Assembly: GCA_023436205.1 (NCBI GenBank)
Contig: JAEZKC010000068.1
Location: forward strand, 76,512-140,511
DNA: 64,000 nt
Direction of reading: 5' to 3'
Source of the DNA: Fibrobacterota bacterium
GTDB lineage: Bacteria; Fibrobacterota; Chitinivibrionia; Chitinivibrionales; Chitinispirillaceae
Shown: in pieces, positions 57,882 to 64,000 of the stretch
Numbering within the stretch: position 1 is the stretch's first letter
Layout of the letters: every line of letters starts with the position of its first letter
The notes under the pieces: model-generated
What the model was told of the DNA's origin: nothing
The model's database searches: none
What the model saw: only the letters and a program-made list of their open reading frames with translations
Position numbers and translations under genes: made by a program

Positions 57882-58064
57882 TTGAATAAAAATGGTGAAA
57901 TTCGTATGTTCACCCCATATCGGCTCTTTGAGTTTGCTATAACAAACAATATTGAAATACCTTATAGATCAGAAAAAGAGATCCAATTTGAACTTGATCA
58001 AAGCTTAAATTGTCAAGAAATTATTAAAAGTAATAATCTATACTGTTTTAATGTTTCAGAATAA
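57882..58064 (+). CDS. Small unrecognised frame, probably a remnant
   Basis: A 60-codon open frame (upstream codons open to about 57864: EIDFDLNKNGEIRMF). Contents: FTPYRLFEFAITNNIEIPY then EIQFELDQSLNCQEIIKSNNLYCF. It is AT-rich like the island. There is no convincing ribosome binding site. It may be the end of a decayed gene. Confidence 0.3.
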   Translation: MNKNGEIRMFTPYRLFEFAITNNIEIPYRSEKEIQFELDQSLNCQEIIKSNNLYCFNVSE

Positions 58065-58104
58065 ATTAGAATTATACCTGAAATAACACTTTCGGAGAAC
58101 GAAT

Positions 58105-58854
58105 ATGGAATTTGAAGGAAAAGTCGCTCTTGTAACGGGTGCTGCAACCGGAAACGGAGAGGCGATTGCAGAGCGCTTGTATGCTGGCGGGGCTTCGGTT
58201 GTTCTAGTCAATCGTCACCAGGATACGGTCGATTCGGTTTGCAGGAGAATTGACTCGAAGAGAACGCGGACGCTGGCTGTCGAGGCGGATGTGCGCAATC
58301 CAGTAGCCATGGAAATGGCAGTGAAGCAAACCATTCAGCGCTTTGGCAAACTCGATATGGCGGTAAATAATGCCGGTGTAACAGGTCCAGCTGGTGTGCC
58401 GGTTCAAGATGTGGATGCTGAGGTGTGGCGCGAAGTCATTGACACTGATCTGACCGGTGTTTTCTTTTCCATGAAGTATGAGATCCCCGCAATGCTTGCC
58501 GGTGGTTCTGGTGCGATTGTGAATATGTCCTCTGCCAATGGTTTAGTCGGCTTGGCGGGTATGGCTGCTTACACCGCAGCGAAACACGGGATAATTGGAT
58601 TGACTCGATCAGCCGCCCTGGAATTAGCAGAGTCGAATATCCGTGTATGTGCTGTTGCACCGGGCTACGTTGCAACACCACGAATAATGGAATCTGGCAA
58701 AGAGGTCACAGACTGGATGGCAAGCGTACATCCCATGAAGCGTCTGGCGACCCGGGAAGAGGTTGCCGATTTGGTAGCGTATCTGCTGAGTGATCGTGCG
58801 GCCTTCATAACCGGGAGTGTGCATTCTATTGATGGCGGGTATACCGCACAGTAA
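58105..58854 (+). CDS. Short-chain dehydrogenase/reductase (SDR)
   Basis: A 249-residue classical SDR: nucleotide motif TGAATGNGEAIAERLYAGG, NNAG in KLDMAVNNAGVTG, catalytic Ser in GAIVNMSSANG, and YTAAK with the catalytic Tyr and Lys. VAPGYVATPRIM and GGYTAQ complete the family. Reduces or oxidises a keto/hydroxy group with NAD(P)H; substrate unknown. A perfect fit to the 3-oxoacyl-ACP reductase / glucose-1-dehydrogenase group. It is clearly GC-richer than the genes before it. The next gene starts at its stop (TAATG). Confidence 0.88.
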   Translation: MEFEGKVALVTGAATGNGEAIAERLYAGGASVVLVNRHQDTVDSVCRRIDSKRTRTLAVEADVRNPVAMEMAVKQTIQRFGKLDMAVNNAGVTGPAGVPVQDVDAEVWREVIDTDLTGVFFSMKYEIPAMLAGGSGAIVNMSSANGLVGLAGMAAYTAAKHGIIGLTRSAALELAESNIRVCAVAPGYVATPRIMESGKEVTDWMASVHPMKRLATREEVADLVAYLLSDRAAFITGSVHSIDGGYTAQ

Positions 58855-59528
58855 TGCAAGCAGCGCAAATGGGCGGCCAAGAGATGAAAAGCAAAGGTAA
58901 GATGATCTCAGATTATCCTGACATATACAAGAAGTACTTTGTCGACAAGGGGGATGAGAGACTCGGCCTGTTCAGATTGTTGGCAGAGAAATTCGACATC
59001 AAGTCCGGACTGTATCCCGGCAGTTTCGTTCACATAACGCCATCGCTGGTTATTCCGCTTATGGTGTATGTGGACATGGACAAGAGATGCGAACCTTTCT
59101 TTAATAATGATAAGACAAGGGAATTTGTTGATAAGAATAAAGAGTATGAGAAGTCAGCAACCTACAGATTTCACAAGGCAGATTTCTCGGGAGGATTCGA
59201 GGAAAAGAAAAGTTCATTTGACATCCTGATTTCTCTGTATGCCGGATTCATATCGAAATTTTGCGGAGAGTATCTGAAGAAGGGTGGAATCCTTGTGGCC
59301 AATAACAGCCACGGTGATGCTCCGCTTGCATATCTGGATGAAAGATTTGAGTTTATCGGGGTAGTGTTAAGAAATGGGAACAGGTTCCGCTATTCAGAAG
59401 AGGCTCTCGATTCGTATTTCATTCCCAAGGGGAATAAGATGATAGACGAAAAGACAATAGAAAAGACAATGAAGGGTCCTGCATATAGTAAAGATGCCTA
59501 TGTTTATGTGTTCAGGAAAATAAAATGA
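58854..59528 (+). CDS. Unknown protein, possibly SAM-methyltransferase-like
   Basis: A 224-residue product whose ATG overlaps the SDR stop (TAATG); later ATGs at 58884 and 58902 are also plausible. The central stretch SFDILISLYAGFISKFCGEYLKKGGILVANNSHGD is reminiscent of the motif-IV to motif-V region of class I methyltransferases (the D-I-L/I strand and K-K-G-G-I-L-V turn), but motif I is not visible. The rest is charged. It probably works with the SDR. Confidence 0.5.
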   Translation: MQAAQMGGQEMKSKGKMISDYPDIYKKYFVDKGDERLGLFRLLAEKFDIKSGLYPGSFVHITPSLVIPLMVYVDMDKRCEPFFNNDKTREFVDKNKEYEKSATYRFHKADFSGGFEEKKSSFDILISLYAGFISKFCGEYLKKGGILVANNSHGDAPLAYLDERFEFIGVVLRNGNRFRYSEEALDSYFIPKGNKMIDEKTIEKTMKGPAYSKDAYVYVFRKIK

Positions 59529-59680
59529 AGCTGAAATATCTTTCCTTGATAGTTGAATCATACTGACGCCTCTCTCAAGGGCGCTAGCCAGGATTAATTG
59601 CCTATGAACGTTTTTCGAAAATGATGACATTCATTTACAGCAACCACTATTTTAGAATACACAACTTTTCAGGAGTAGTT

Positions 59681-60454
59681 ATGTCAAAGAGCTTTTTGCT
59701 TGTCCTATTGTTGAATGTTTTGTCATACAGCGCCATTCTTCACTGGCATGATACGTTACCACTAAATACTTCCATTGCTTTTGGAAAGCAAATTGGTTTA
59801 CCTCAGTTATATAATAAAGCAAGTATTGGCAGTGATAGTGTACTGAATTGCGGAAATCATTTTACTGTTTATTCAAGACCAGATTTTTACTTTTATGGGG
59901 AGAAGTTATTCACTTGCATATGCTTTGTTGATGTATTTGCCATCGGATCATCTCAACCGTTTTTTGTGTCGAAGGTAGCTTTTGATTCTATCGATTTCAC
60001 CACCAGTTTGGATTTAAATGACACTGCTATTTTCAGCTTGATCGATACAATCAGAAATGATCCTGAAGAACCATCACAATGTGTAAGGCCGCATATTCAC
60101 GCAGGGGCAGTCGACAGCACGTGCTATCCGAAATTCATGGTTATAAACACAAGATCAGGGTATGTTTTAATTACCTATCGAGATCTTTGGGTGCGCTATC
60201 AGAATGAACAGGGACTGACTATTGAATTCTACAACAAAATAGTAATTGATGCCTATCTTCAAGATGATAAATCGTTAAACTTTTCTGAAATACTTCAGCT
60301 TGAAACGAGTGTGAAACCTGCAATTAAATCCCTGAAAGTAAATGCCAGTAATAAACCACTATATTATGATTTGAAAGGCAAGGTCATTTCTAATCCTGCG
60401 AAAAAACAAGGTGTTTTAATCAATGGGGGTAAGCGCTTACTTTTTGTCCGTTGA
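59681..60454 (+). CDS. Secreted protein with C-terminal sorting-like module
   Basis: A 257-residue product starting at ATG 59681, 5 nt after CAGGAG. The signal is MSKSFLLVLLLNVLSYSAILHW. The mature domain is Cys- and beta-rich (ICFVDVFAIGSSQPFFVSK, SQCVRPHIHAGAVDSTCYPKFMVI). It ends LYYDLKGKVISNPAKKQGVLINGGKRLLFVR-like in two blocks (YYDLKGKVI and QGVLINGGKRLLFV), the pattern of FCB C-terminal sorting domains. So it is likely exported to the cell surface like the hydrolases. Function unknown. Confidence 0.6.
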   Translation: MSKSFLLVLLLNVLSYSAILHWHDTLPLNTSIAFGKQIGLPQLYNKASIGSDSVLNCGNHFTVYSRPDFYFYGEKLFTCICFVDVFAIGSSQPFFVSKVAFDSIDFTTSLDLNDTAIFSLIDTIRNDPEEPSQCVRPHIHAGAVDSTCYPKFMVINTRSGYVLITYRDLWVRYQNEQGLTIEFYNKIVIDAYLQDDKSLNFSEILQLETSVKPAIKSLKVNASNKPLYYDLKGKVISNPAKKQGVLINGGKRLLFVR

Positions 60455-60648
60455 ATGGCATTTAGCCCTAAATTTCTGCTTATTCCAGCGATACGAAGCT
60501 CTTCACCTTTTCCTCTCCAAAATGTATACTCAAATGTATATACTTCTCCCTTAAGCTACCTAGCAGTATTCTCGTACGGTTAAAAACCGCATGCCGGCTC
60601 GTAGGAATGATTATTTTAGGTTTATATACACAAAAGGTTTAAGTTGCA

Positions 60649-61788
60649 ATGCATGTTGAAATAGCTCCCGGAATTCTGCAATGGGCGTGTTTGCGTGCCG
60701 GTTTGGATAGTCAGATAGTGGCACGGAAACTTCCGCAGCTAAGTGCTTGGGAACGGGGAGAACGCAAACCTACTCTCAAGCAGCTTGAGCAATTTGCAAA
60801 AATCGTACATGTACCCATTGGCTTTCTGTTTTTATCCAAACCGCCACAGGAACAGATGCCTATTCCTGATTTTCGTACGCTTGCAAATGAACAGGTCAGC
60901 CGTCCAAGCCCTGACCTTCTGGAAACCATATATCTCTGTCAGCAGCGTCAAGAATGGTATCGCACCTTCTCCATCTCCATACACGAAGACCCGTTGCCAT
61001 TCGTGGGTAGCGCATCTCTTGAATATGACATAGTTGGCGTAGCACAAGCTATAAGAGAAACACTTAACTTTAAAATTGAACAGCGACGCAAACTTTCGAC
61101 CTGGGAAGATGCTCTCAGAGAATTTATCTCTCAATGTGACGCAATCGGAATTCTAGTGATGGTAAGCGGCGTAGTTGGCAGCAACACTCACCGGCAATTA
61201 GACTACAACGAGTTCAGGGGATTTGCTTTGGTTGATGAGTACGCGCCCGTCATTTTTATTAACGGGAAAGATACTAAATCCGCACAGATGTTTACCTTGG
61301 CCCATGAACTTGCTCATGTGTGGCTAGGTGAATCGGGGGTTACTGATGCAGCCCCTGTTTCCACTCCTTCCCTTAACATCGAAAAGTGGTGTAACCAAGT
61401 AGCTGCGGAAATACTGGTTCCGCTAAAACATTTTAAAGGCGAGTTTCAACCCGGTGCTGATAAGTACAATGAACTGACACGGTTATCCCGGATATACAAA
61501 GTAAGTACACTTGTTATTCTTCGAAGGATATATGATGCTCGATTTATTTCCTACGAAGAATTAACTAGCCTCTATGACGTTGAACTGAACCGTTTGGTCA
61601 CAATGCAGAAGGGTAGTGGTGGTAACTACTACCTAACCCAACCGGCTCGGGTCAGTAAACGGTTTGCCCGTGCAGTGATAACAAGTACCCTGGAAGGGCA
61701 GACCTTACACAGGGAGGCATTTCAATTACTTGGAATTAAAAAAGTTGCCACATTCCGCGAACTTGGCGACAGATTAGGAATAGCCTGA
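60649..61788 (+). CDS. HTH (XRE-type) plus ImmA/IrrE metallopeptidase, antitoxin-like
   Basis: A 379-residue protein. N-terminal helix-turn-helix (about 1-60: GILQWACLRAGLDSQIVARKLPQLSAWERGERKPTLKQLEQFAKIV), then a linker, then the ImmA/IrrE domain (about 170-280) with the zinc motif HELAH in FTLAHELAHVWLG and the third ligand Glu in CNQVAAEILVP. Members are repressor-degrading peptidases or antitoxins. The overlapping next gene (TGATG) encodes a PIN-like DUF4411 protein, making this the antitoxin half of a toxin-antitoxin pair. Confidence 0.88.
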   Translation: MHVEIAPGILQWACLRAGLDSQIVARKLPQLSAWERGERKPTLKQLEQFAKIVHVPIGFLFLSKPPQEQMPIPDFRTLANEQVSRPSPDLLETIYLCQQRQEWYRTFSISIHEDPLPFVGSASLEYDIVGVAQAIRETLNFKIEQRRKLSTWEDALREFISQCDAIGILVMVSGVVGSNTHRQLDYNEFRGFALVDEYAPVIFINGKDTKSAQMFTLAHELAHVWLGESGVTDAAPVSTPSLNIEKWCNQVAAEILVPLKHFKGEFQPGADKYNELTRLSRIYKVSTLVILRRIYDARFISYEELTSLYDVELNRLVTMQKGSGGNYYLTQPARVSKRFARAVITSTLEGQTLHREAFQLLGIKKVATFRELGDRLGIA

Positions 61789-62276
61789 TGGCTTATCTGC
61801 TGGATGCAAATATATTTATACAAGCGAAAAACCTGCATTATGGGTTTGACTTTTGTCCGGCATTCTGGGATTGGTTGCTTGAGAAAAATGCGGAGCAAAA
61901 AGTTTTTAGTATCGAGCAAGTTGGCAGTGAACTGGAGGCGGGAGATGATGAGCTGTCTAAGTGGGCTCAGGAGCGGGGTAGCGGCTTTTTCCGTAAACTT
62001 GATAACTCTGTCGCACACTCTTTGCGAACCATAAGCAGCTGGGCAATAAGCCAGAATTATGAACCAGCAGCTGCAAATACATTTCTTCAAGTAGCCGATT
62101 ATTACCTGACGGGGCAAGCTCTGGCGCGTAATCACACGATTGTTACCCACGAAAAAGCCTCTATTTCAACAAAGAGAATCAAAATCCCGGATGTATGCAT
62201 CGGTTTGGGTATATCATTTATGACACCGTATGAAATGCTTCGTCATGAAAGAGCCCGATTTGTTCTTGGCTTGTAA
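61788..62276 (+). CDS. DUF4411 (PIN-like) toxin candidate
   Basis: A 162-residue protein. MAYLLDANIFIQAKN has the first Asp of a PIN site, ALARNHTIVTHEKAS the later acidic/His part and IPDVCIGLGISFMTPYEMLR the end typical of DUF4411. PIN-like proteins cleave RNA and act as toxins. It is translationally coupled to the HTH-ImmA/IrrE gene, the usual pairing for DUF4411. Confidence 0.85.
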   Translation: MAYLLDANIFIQAKNLHYGFDFCPAFWDWLLEKNAEQKVFSIEQVGSELEAGDDELSKWAQERGSGFFRKLDNSVAHSLRTISSWAISQNYEPAAANTFLQVADYYLTGQALARNHTIVTHEKASISTKRIKIPDVCIGLGISFMTPYEMLRHERARFVLGL

Positions 62277-62344
62277 GTCTAATGACAAAAATGAAATTAT
62301 AAGAGTATTGGAACCGATGCCAAAACGAATACAGGAAATCTTTA

Positions 62345-62779
62345 ATGATCATTTTTCATTACGCTGACGTATTCCTAAATCAGTATGCTTCCAAAGCGTT
62401 TTATATATCTGCTTTGCTTTTAGTATTATTTGCTATTGTTCTTTATTCATTTCGGAATCGTCCAAAATTCCATAACCTTCCAATCATCCTCTCAATTCCG
62501 TTCATTTCAATATTTATATCCCTTTTAGTTATTACCTTTGATTTCTCAAAAGAGTTGAATTTATCGATTAATATGCCGGAAAAGGTTCGTGTTAGTTATA
62601 TGTTCGATTATTTACATTCTGCTGTAAAAGAAATCTATTTGCCTGTTTCTATTTTTGTTCTAGAAATAGTGCTCGGTTCTCTATGTATTCGGAACCAAAT
62701 AAAGAGAAGACTTAAGGGAATGAAATTCCGTTCTTTCCAAAATGATTTAACGATTTCAAACCGGAATTTCAGAAGATGA
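62345..62779 (+). CDS. Small membrane protein of unknown function
   Basis: A 144-residue protein with three hydrophobic segments (AFYISALLLVLFAIVLYSF, LPIILSIPFISIFISLLVIT, and LPVSIFVLEIVLGSLCI) and a basic C-terminus. No family recognised. It follows the toxin-antitoxin pair by about 70 bp. Confidence 0.5.
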   Translation: MIIFHYADVFLNQYASKAFYISALLLVLFAIVLYSFRNRPKFHNLPIILSIPFISIFISLLVITFDFSKELNLSINMPEKVRVSYMFDYLHSAVKEIYLPVSIFVLEIVLGSLCIRNQIKRRLKGMKFRSFQNDLTISNRNFRR

Positions 62780-62858
62780 AGCTTCCTGCCGATTTTGACT
62801 TTGGTGAATTCTCAGAGTGGAATTATATGTATGGTCCCTTCCTGTGATATGGACTAAA

Positions 62859-63362
62859 ATGAAAGTAATCATCTGCATACTTGTTTCTGTTATGTTCGCT
62901 GTTGCAGTAGATATGCAAAGCTATGCCCTAAAAAAGTCTTTGGTAAGCAATAACGGGTTTGACACATTGATTTATGAAGTCAAAATCCATACCGCAAAAT
63001 CTGATAAACTGGATTTAAATGTAAAAGTAAACATAAAGTCTGGCCCCCTTGCTAATACTAGTGAGAGGTTAAACATCAAAATCAATGACCATGTTTTAGT
63101 TTCTAGAACCGGGGAAAACGAGTTTAAAATAAGAATACCCCTTCTAGGGTTTGATTCAAATGCACATGAAGATTGTTTGTTGAAGGGTTCATTTCAGGAT
63201 GCAATTGGTGCATGTATGAATAACACATGTCCAGATAGTTTGTATTTTTACAAATTACCCCAAAACAAATACTTCATTATTGTAAGAATTCACTACTTCA
63301 CCACAAATGAAGCTTCTTTCCCCGGTGCAATTAATTTGGAAGATGAAATTGAAATCAAATAG
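62859..63362 (+). CDS. Secreted protein of unknown function
   Basis: A 167-residue product from ATG 62859 (MKVIICILVSVMFAVAVDM is a signal peptide). Mature part is beta-rich (DTLIYEVKIHTAKSDKLDLNVKVNI, KINDHVLVSRTGENEFKIRI) with a Cys pair (DAIGACMNNTCPDSLYF). No family recognised. The next frame starts right after its stop codon (TAGATG). Confidence 0.5.
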   Translation: MKVIICILVSVMFAVAVDMQSYALKKSLVSNNGFDTLIYEVKIHTAKSDKLDLNVKVNIKSGPLANTSERLNIKINDHVLVSRTGENEFKIRIPLLGFDSNAHEDCLLKGSFQDAIGACMNNTCPDSLYFYKLPQNKYFIIVRIHYFTTNEASFPGAINLEDEIEIK

Positions 63363-63569
63363 ATGGGGAAACTTCGGGGTGAGATGGACAGATCAAAAGC
63401 CGTGCTGGCATCCTTTGACGTTCATGAACAGACTGAAAACGAAGAGATGGCAATTATGAATTTCGAAGACAAATCTCGACTCATTACCTATTTGAGAGAG
63501 GCACAATATGGCTCTAAGGCCACTACCGGAAGACTTCCGAGATTTTATAGAATCGTTAAACTTAAATGA
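63363..63569 (+). CDS. Short unrecognised protein, possibly a remnant
   Basis: A 68-codon frame abutting the previous stop. Peptide segments AVLASFDVHEQTENEEMAIM and RLITYLREAQYGSKATTGRLP look ordinary and soluble. No Shine-Dalgarno sequence is visible. It may depend on translational coupling or be non-coding. Confidence 0.3.
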   Translation: MGKLRGEMDRSKAVLASFDVHEQTENEEMAIMNFEDKSRLITYLREAQYGSKATTGRLPRFYRIVKLK

Positions 63570-63605
63570 TTGTAGAGTACATTCTGATTGGCGGATGGGC
63601 AGTAG

Positions 63606-63636
63606 GCGTAGGTCCGCCGGAGTCGAAGGGTAATCT
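63606..63636 (+). repeat. Family-2 repeat, 5'-truncated copy
   Basis: The core GCGTAGGTCCGCCGGAGTCGA and a tail AGGGT are present, but the CGCTC hairpin arm is missing. It is the only copy so far from the arrays at 44.6-49.2 kb. Confidence 0.65.
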
Positions 63637-63726
63637 TATTGTTGCTATTTCCTGCCATCCGCATATCCTCACTAATTTCTGCTTAAAAATATTGATCAGT
63701 GCCTACACGAAATGTATATACATCGT

Positions 63727-63891
63727 ATGAAGTATGTTTGGTCACAGCATAAAAATGCTCTTAACCGAAAAAAACATGGAATAGATTTTAACGATGCTGT
63801 TGAAATGTTCCAATACCCCATGCTTACCGGAATCGATCATAGAAAAGATTATGGCGAAGAGAGGTGGGTTGGGTGTTGCCGGGCACATTAA
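63727..63891 (+). pseudogene. brnT: brnT-type toxin gene truncated by an insertion
   Basis: The frame reads MKYVWSQHKNALNRKKHGIDF, then NDAVEMFQYP and DHRKDYGEERWVG, the complete front half of the BrnT RNase toxin (W-x-x-x-K-x-x-x-N-x-x-K-H-G-I-x-F; G-E-E-R). After GEERWVG the sequence leaves the family and stops within six codons. At that point an IS-like terminal sequence begins (63874). The C-terminal half and the BrnA antitoxin are missing from the window. No clear Shine-Dalgarno sequence was seen. Confidence 0.75.
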
Positions 63892-64000
63892 AACCCGCCA
63901 CAAATGGGCACTTTTTGGAGCTCAAAACCCGCCATTTTCTTGACATACCACCTACAACGCATGTTCCTTCTATAGGCTCCACAAGAAAGGAACATTGCAA
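63874..64000 (+). mobile_element. Left end of an IS21-like insertion (continues past the window)
   Basis: TGTTGCCGGGCA begins where the brnT reading breaks off. Directly repeated internal motifs AAAACCCGCCA occur at about 63890 and 63924, as in the multiple transposase-binding repeats inside IS21-family ends, and a TTGACA lies just after the second. Near the edge AAGAAAGGA resembles a ribosome binding site for a transposase gene. No transposase is visible, so the family assignment is inference. Confidence 0.5.

Overview
The window looks like chromosomal DNA of a free-living, fibre-degrading Fibrobacterota bacterium, probably from the Chitinivibrionia/Chitinispirillum side. The basis is: a TIGR02147-family gene (a family I know mainly from Fibrobacter), four large multidomain glycoside hydrolases (GH9, GH8, GH26, GH5), a CotH-kinase protein, C-terminal secretion-sorting-like modules of the FCB group, and Gram-negative envelope genes (SurA/PpiC chaperones, lipoproteins, a Wza-like exporter). 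The taxonomic call is inference. No phylogenetic marker was compared.

Layout. 1-3.6 kb: an edge-truncated unknown gene, ATP-grasp, HAD phosphatase, a repeat-rich secreted protein and pterin-carbinolamine dehydratase. 3.6-8.8 kb: CotH and GH9 on the minus strand. 9-12.5 kb: a sensor-like protein coupled to an AEC permease, a beta-barrel candidate and a lone ExbD. 12.6-14.9 kb: ispG and an LPP20/FlgT-like protein. 15.6-27.7 kb: a long minus-strand run, mfd - ppiC - surA - methyltransferase - ftsE-like - epimerase - nucleotide-sugar dehydrogenase - SLBB exporter, mostly with overlapping stops and starts, followed by tRNA-Lys. 28-29 kb: a REP-associated (Y1/RAYT) transposase with seven copies of a 41-bp palindrome between 10.7 and 32.7 kb. 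29.3-35.3 kb: DUF5329, GH8, DUF2809, an M28 peptidase and small envelope proteins. 35.6-37.6 kb: ECF sigma, zinc-finger anti-sigma, YbjQ and a hemerythrin. 38-40 kb: a TIGR02147 gene coupled to a lipoprotein gene. 40.9-42.4 kb: trpB under a textbook leader-peptide attenuator. 42.4-48.8 kb: a GH26 remnant, a full GH26 and a GH5. 49-53.3 kb: a DHFR-like protein, a lipoprotein, a paralogous pair of unknown proteins and a 21-bp-phased repeat array. 53.4-58.1 kb: an AT-rich island of small secreted or immunity-like genes and an NYN-LOTUS gene. 58.1-64 kb: SDR, secreted proteins, an HTH-ImmA/IrrE plus DUF4411 toxin-antitoxin pair, and a brnT toxin cut by an IS21-like element that leaves the window.

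The best discoveries are regulatory and structural. (1) The minus-strand leader of trpB encodes a 14-residue peptide with three consecutive Trp codons, with visible 1:2, 2:3 and 3:4 pairings and a U-tract. (2) A second intergenic repeat family (37.9-63.6 kb) has a 5-nt hairpin loop that covaries with a 5-nt downstream segment, implying a conserved pseudoknot-like fold. (3) The 41-bp palindrome family surrounds its presumed mobiliser, the RAYT gene. (4) An exactly 21-bp-phased array of TGTGGC-like boxes lies opposite an inverted set of GCCACA boxes.

The hydrolases are probably exported, bind polysaccharide through discoidin, CBM or InlB-like modules, and work together on cellulose, beta-glucan and mannan. 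The mfd-to-wza run combines outer-membrane protein folding with surface polysaccharide production. Start codons were moved inward from the longest frame wherever a Shine-Dalgarno sequence or signal peptide argued for it.
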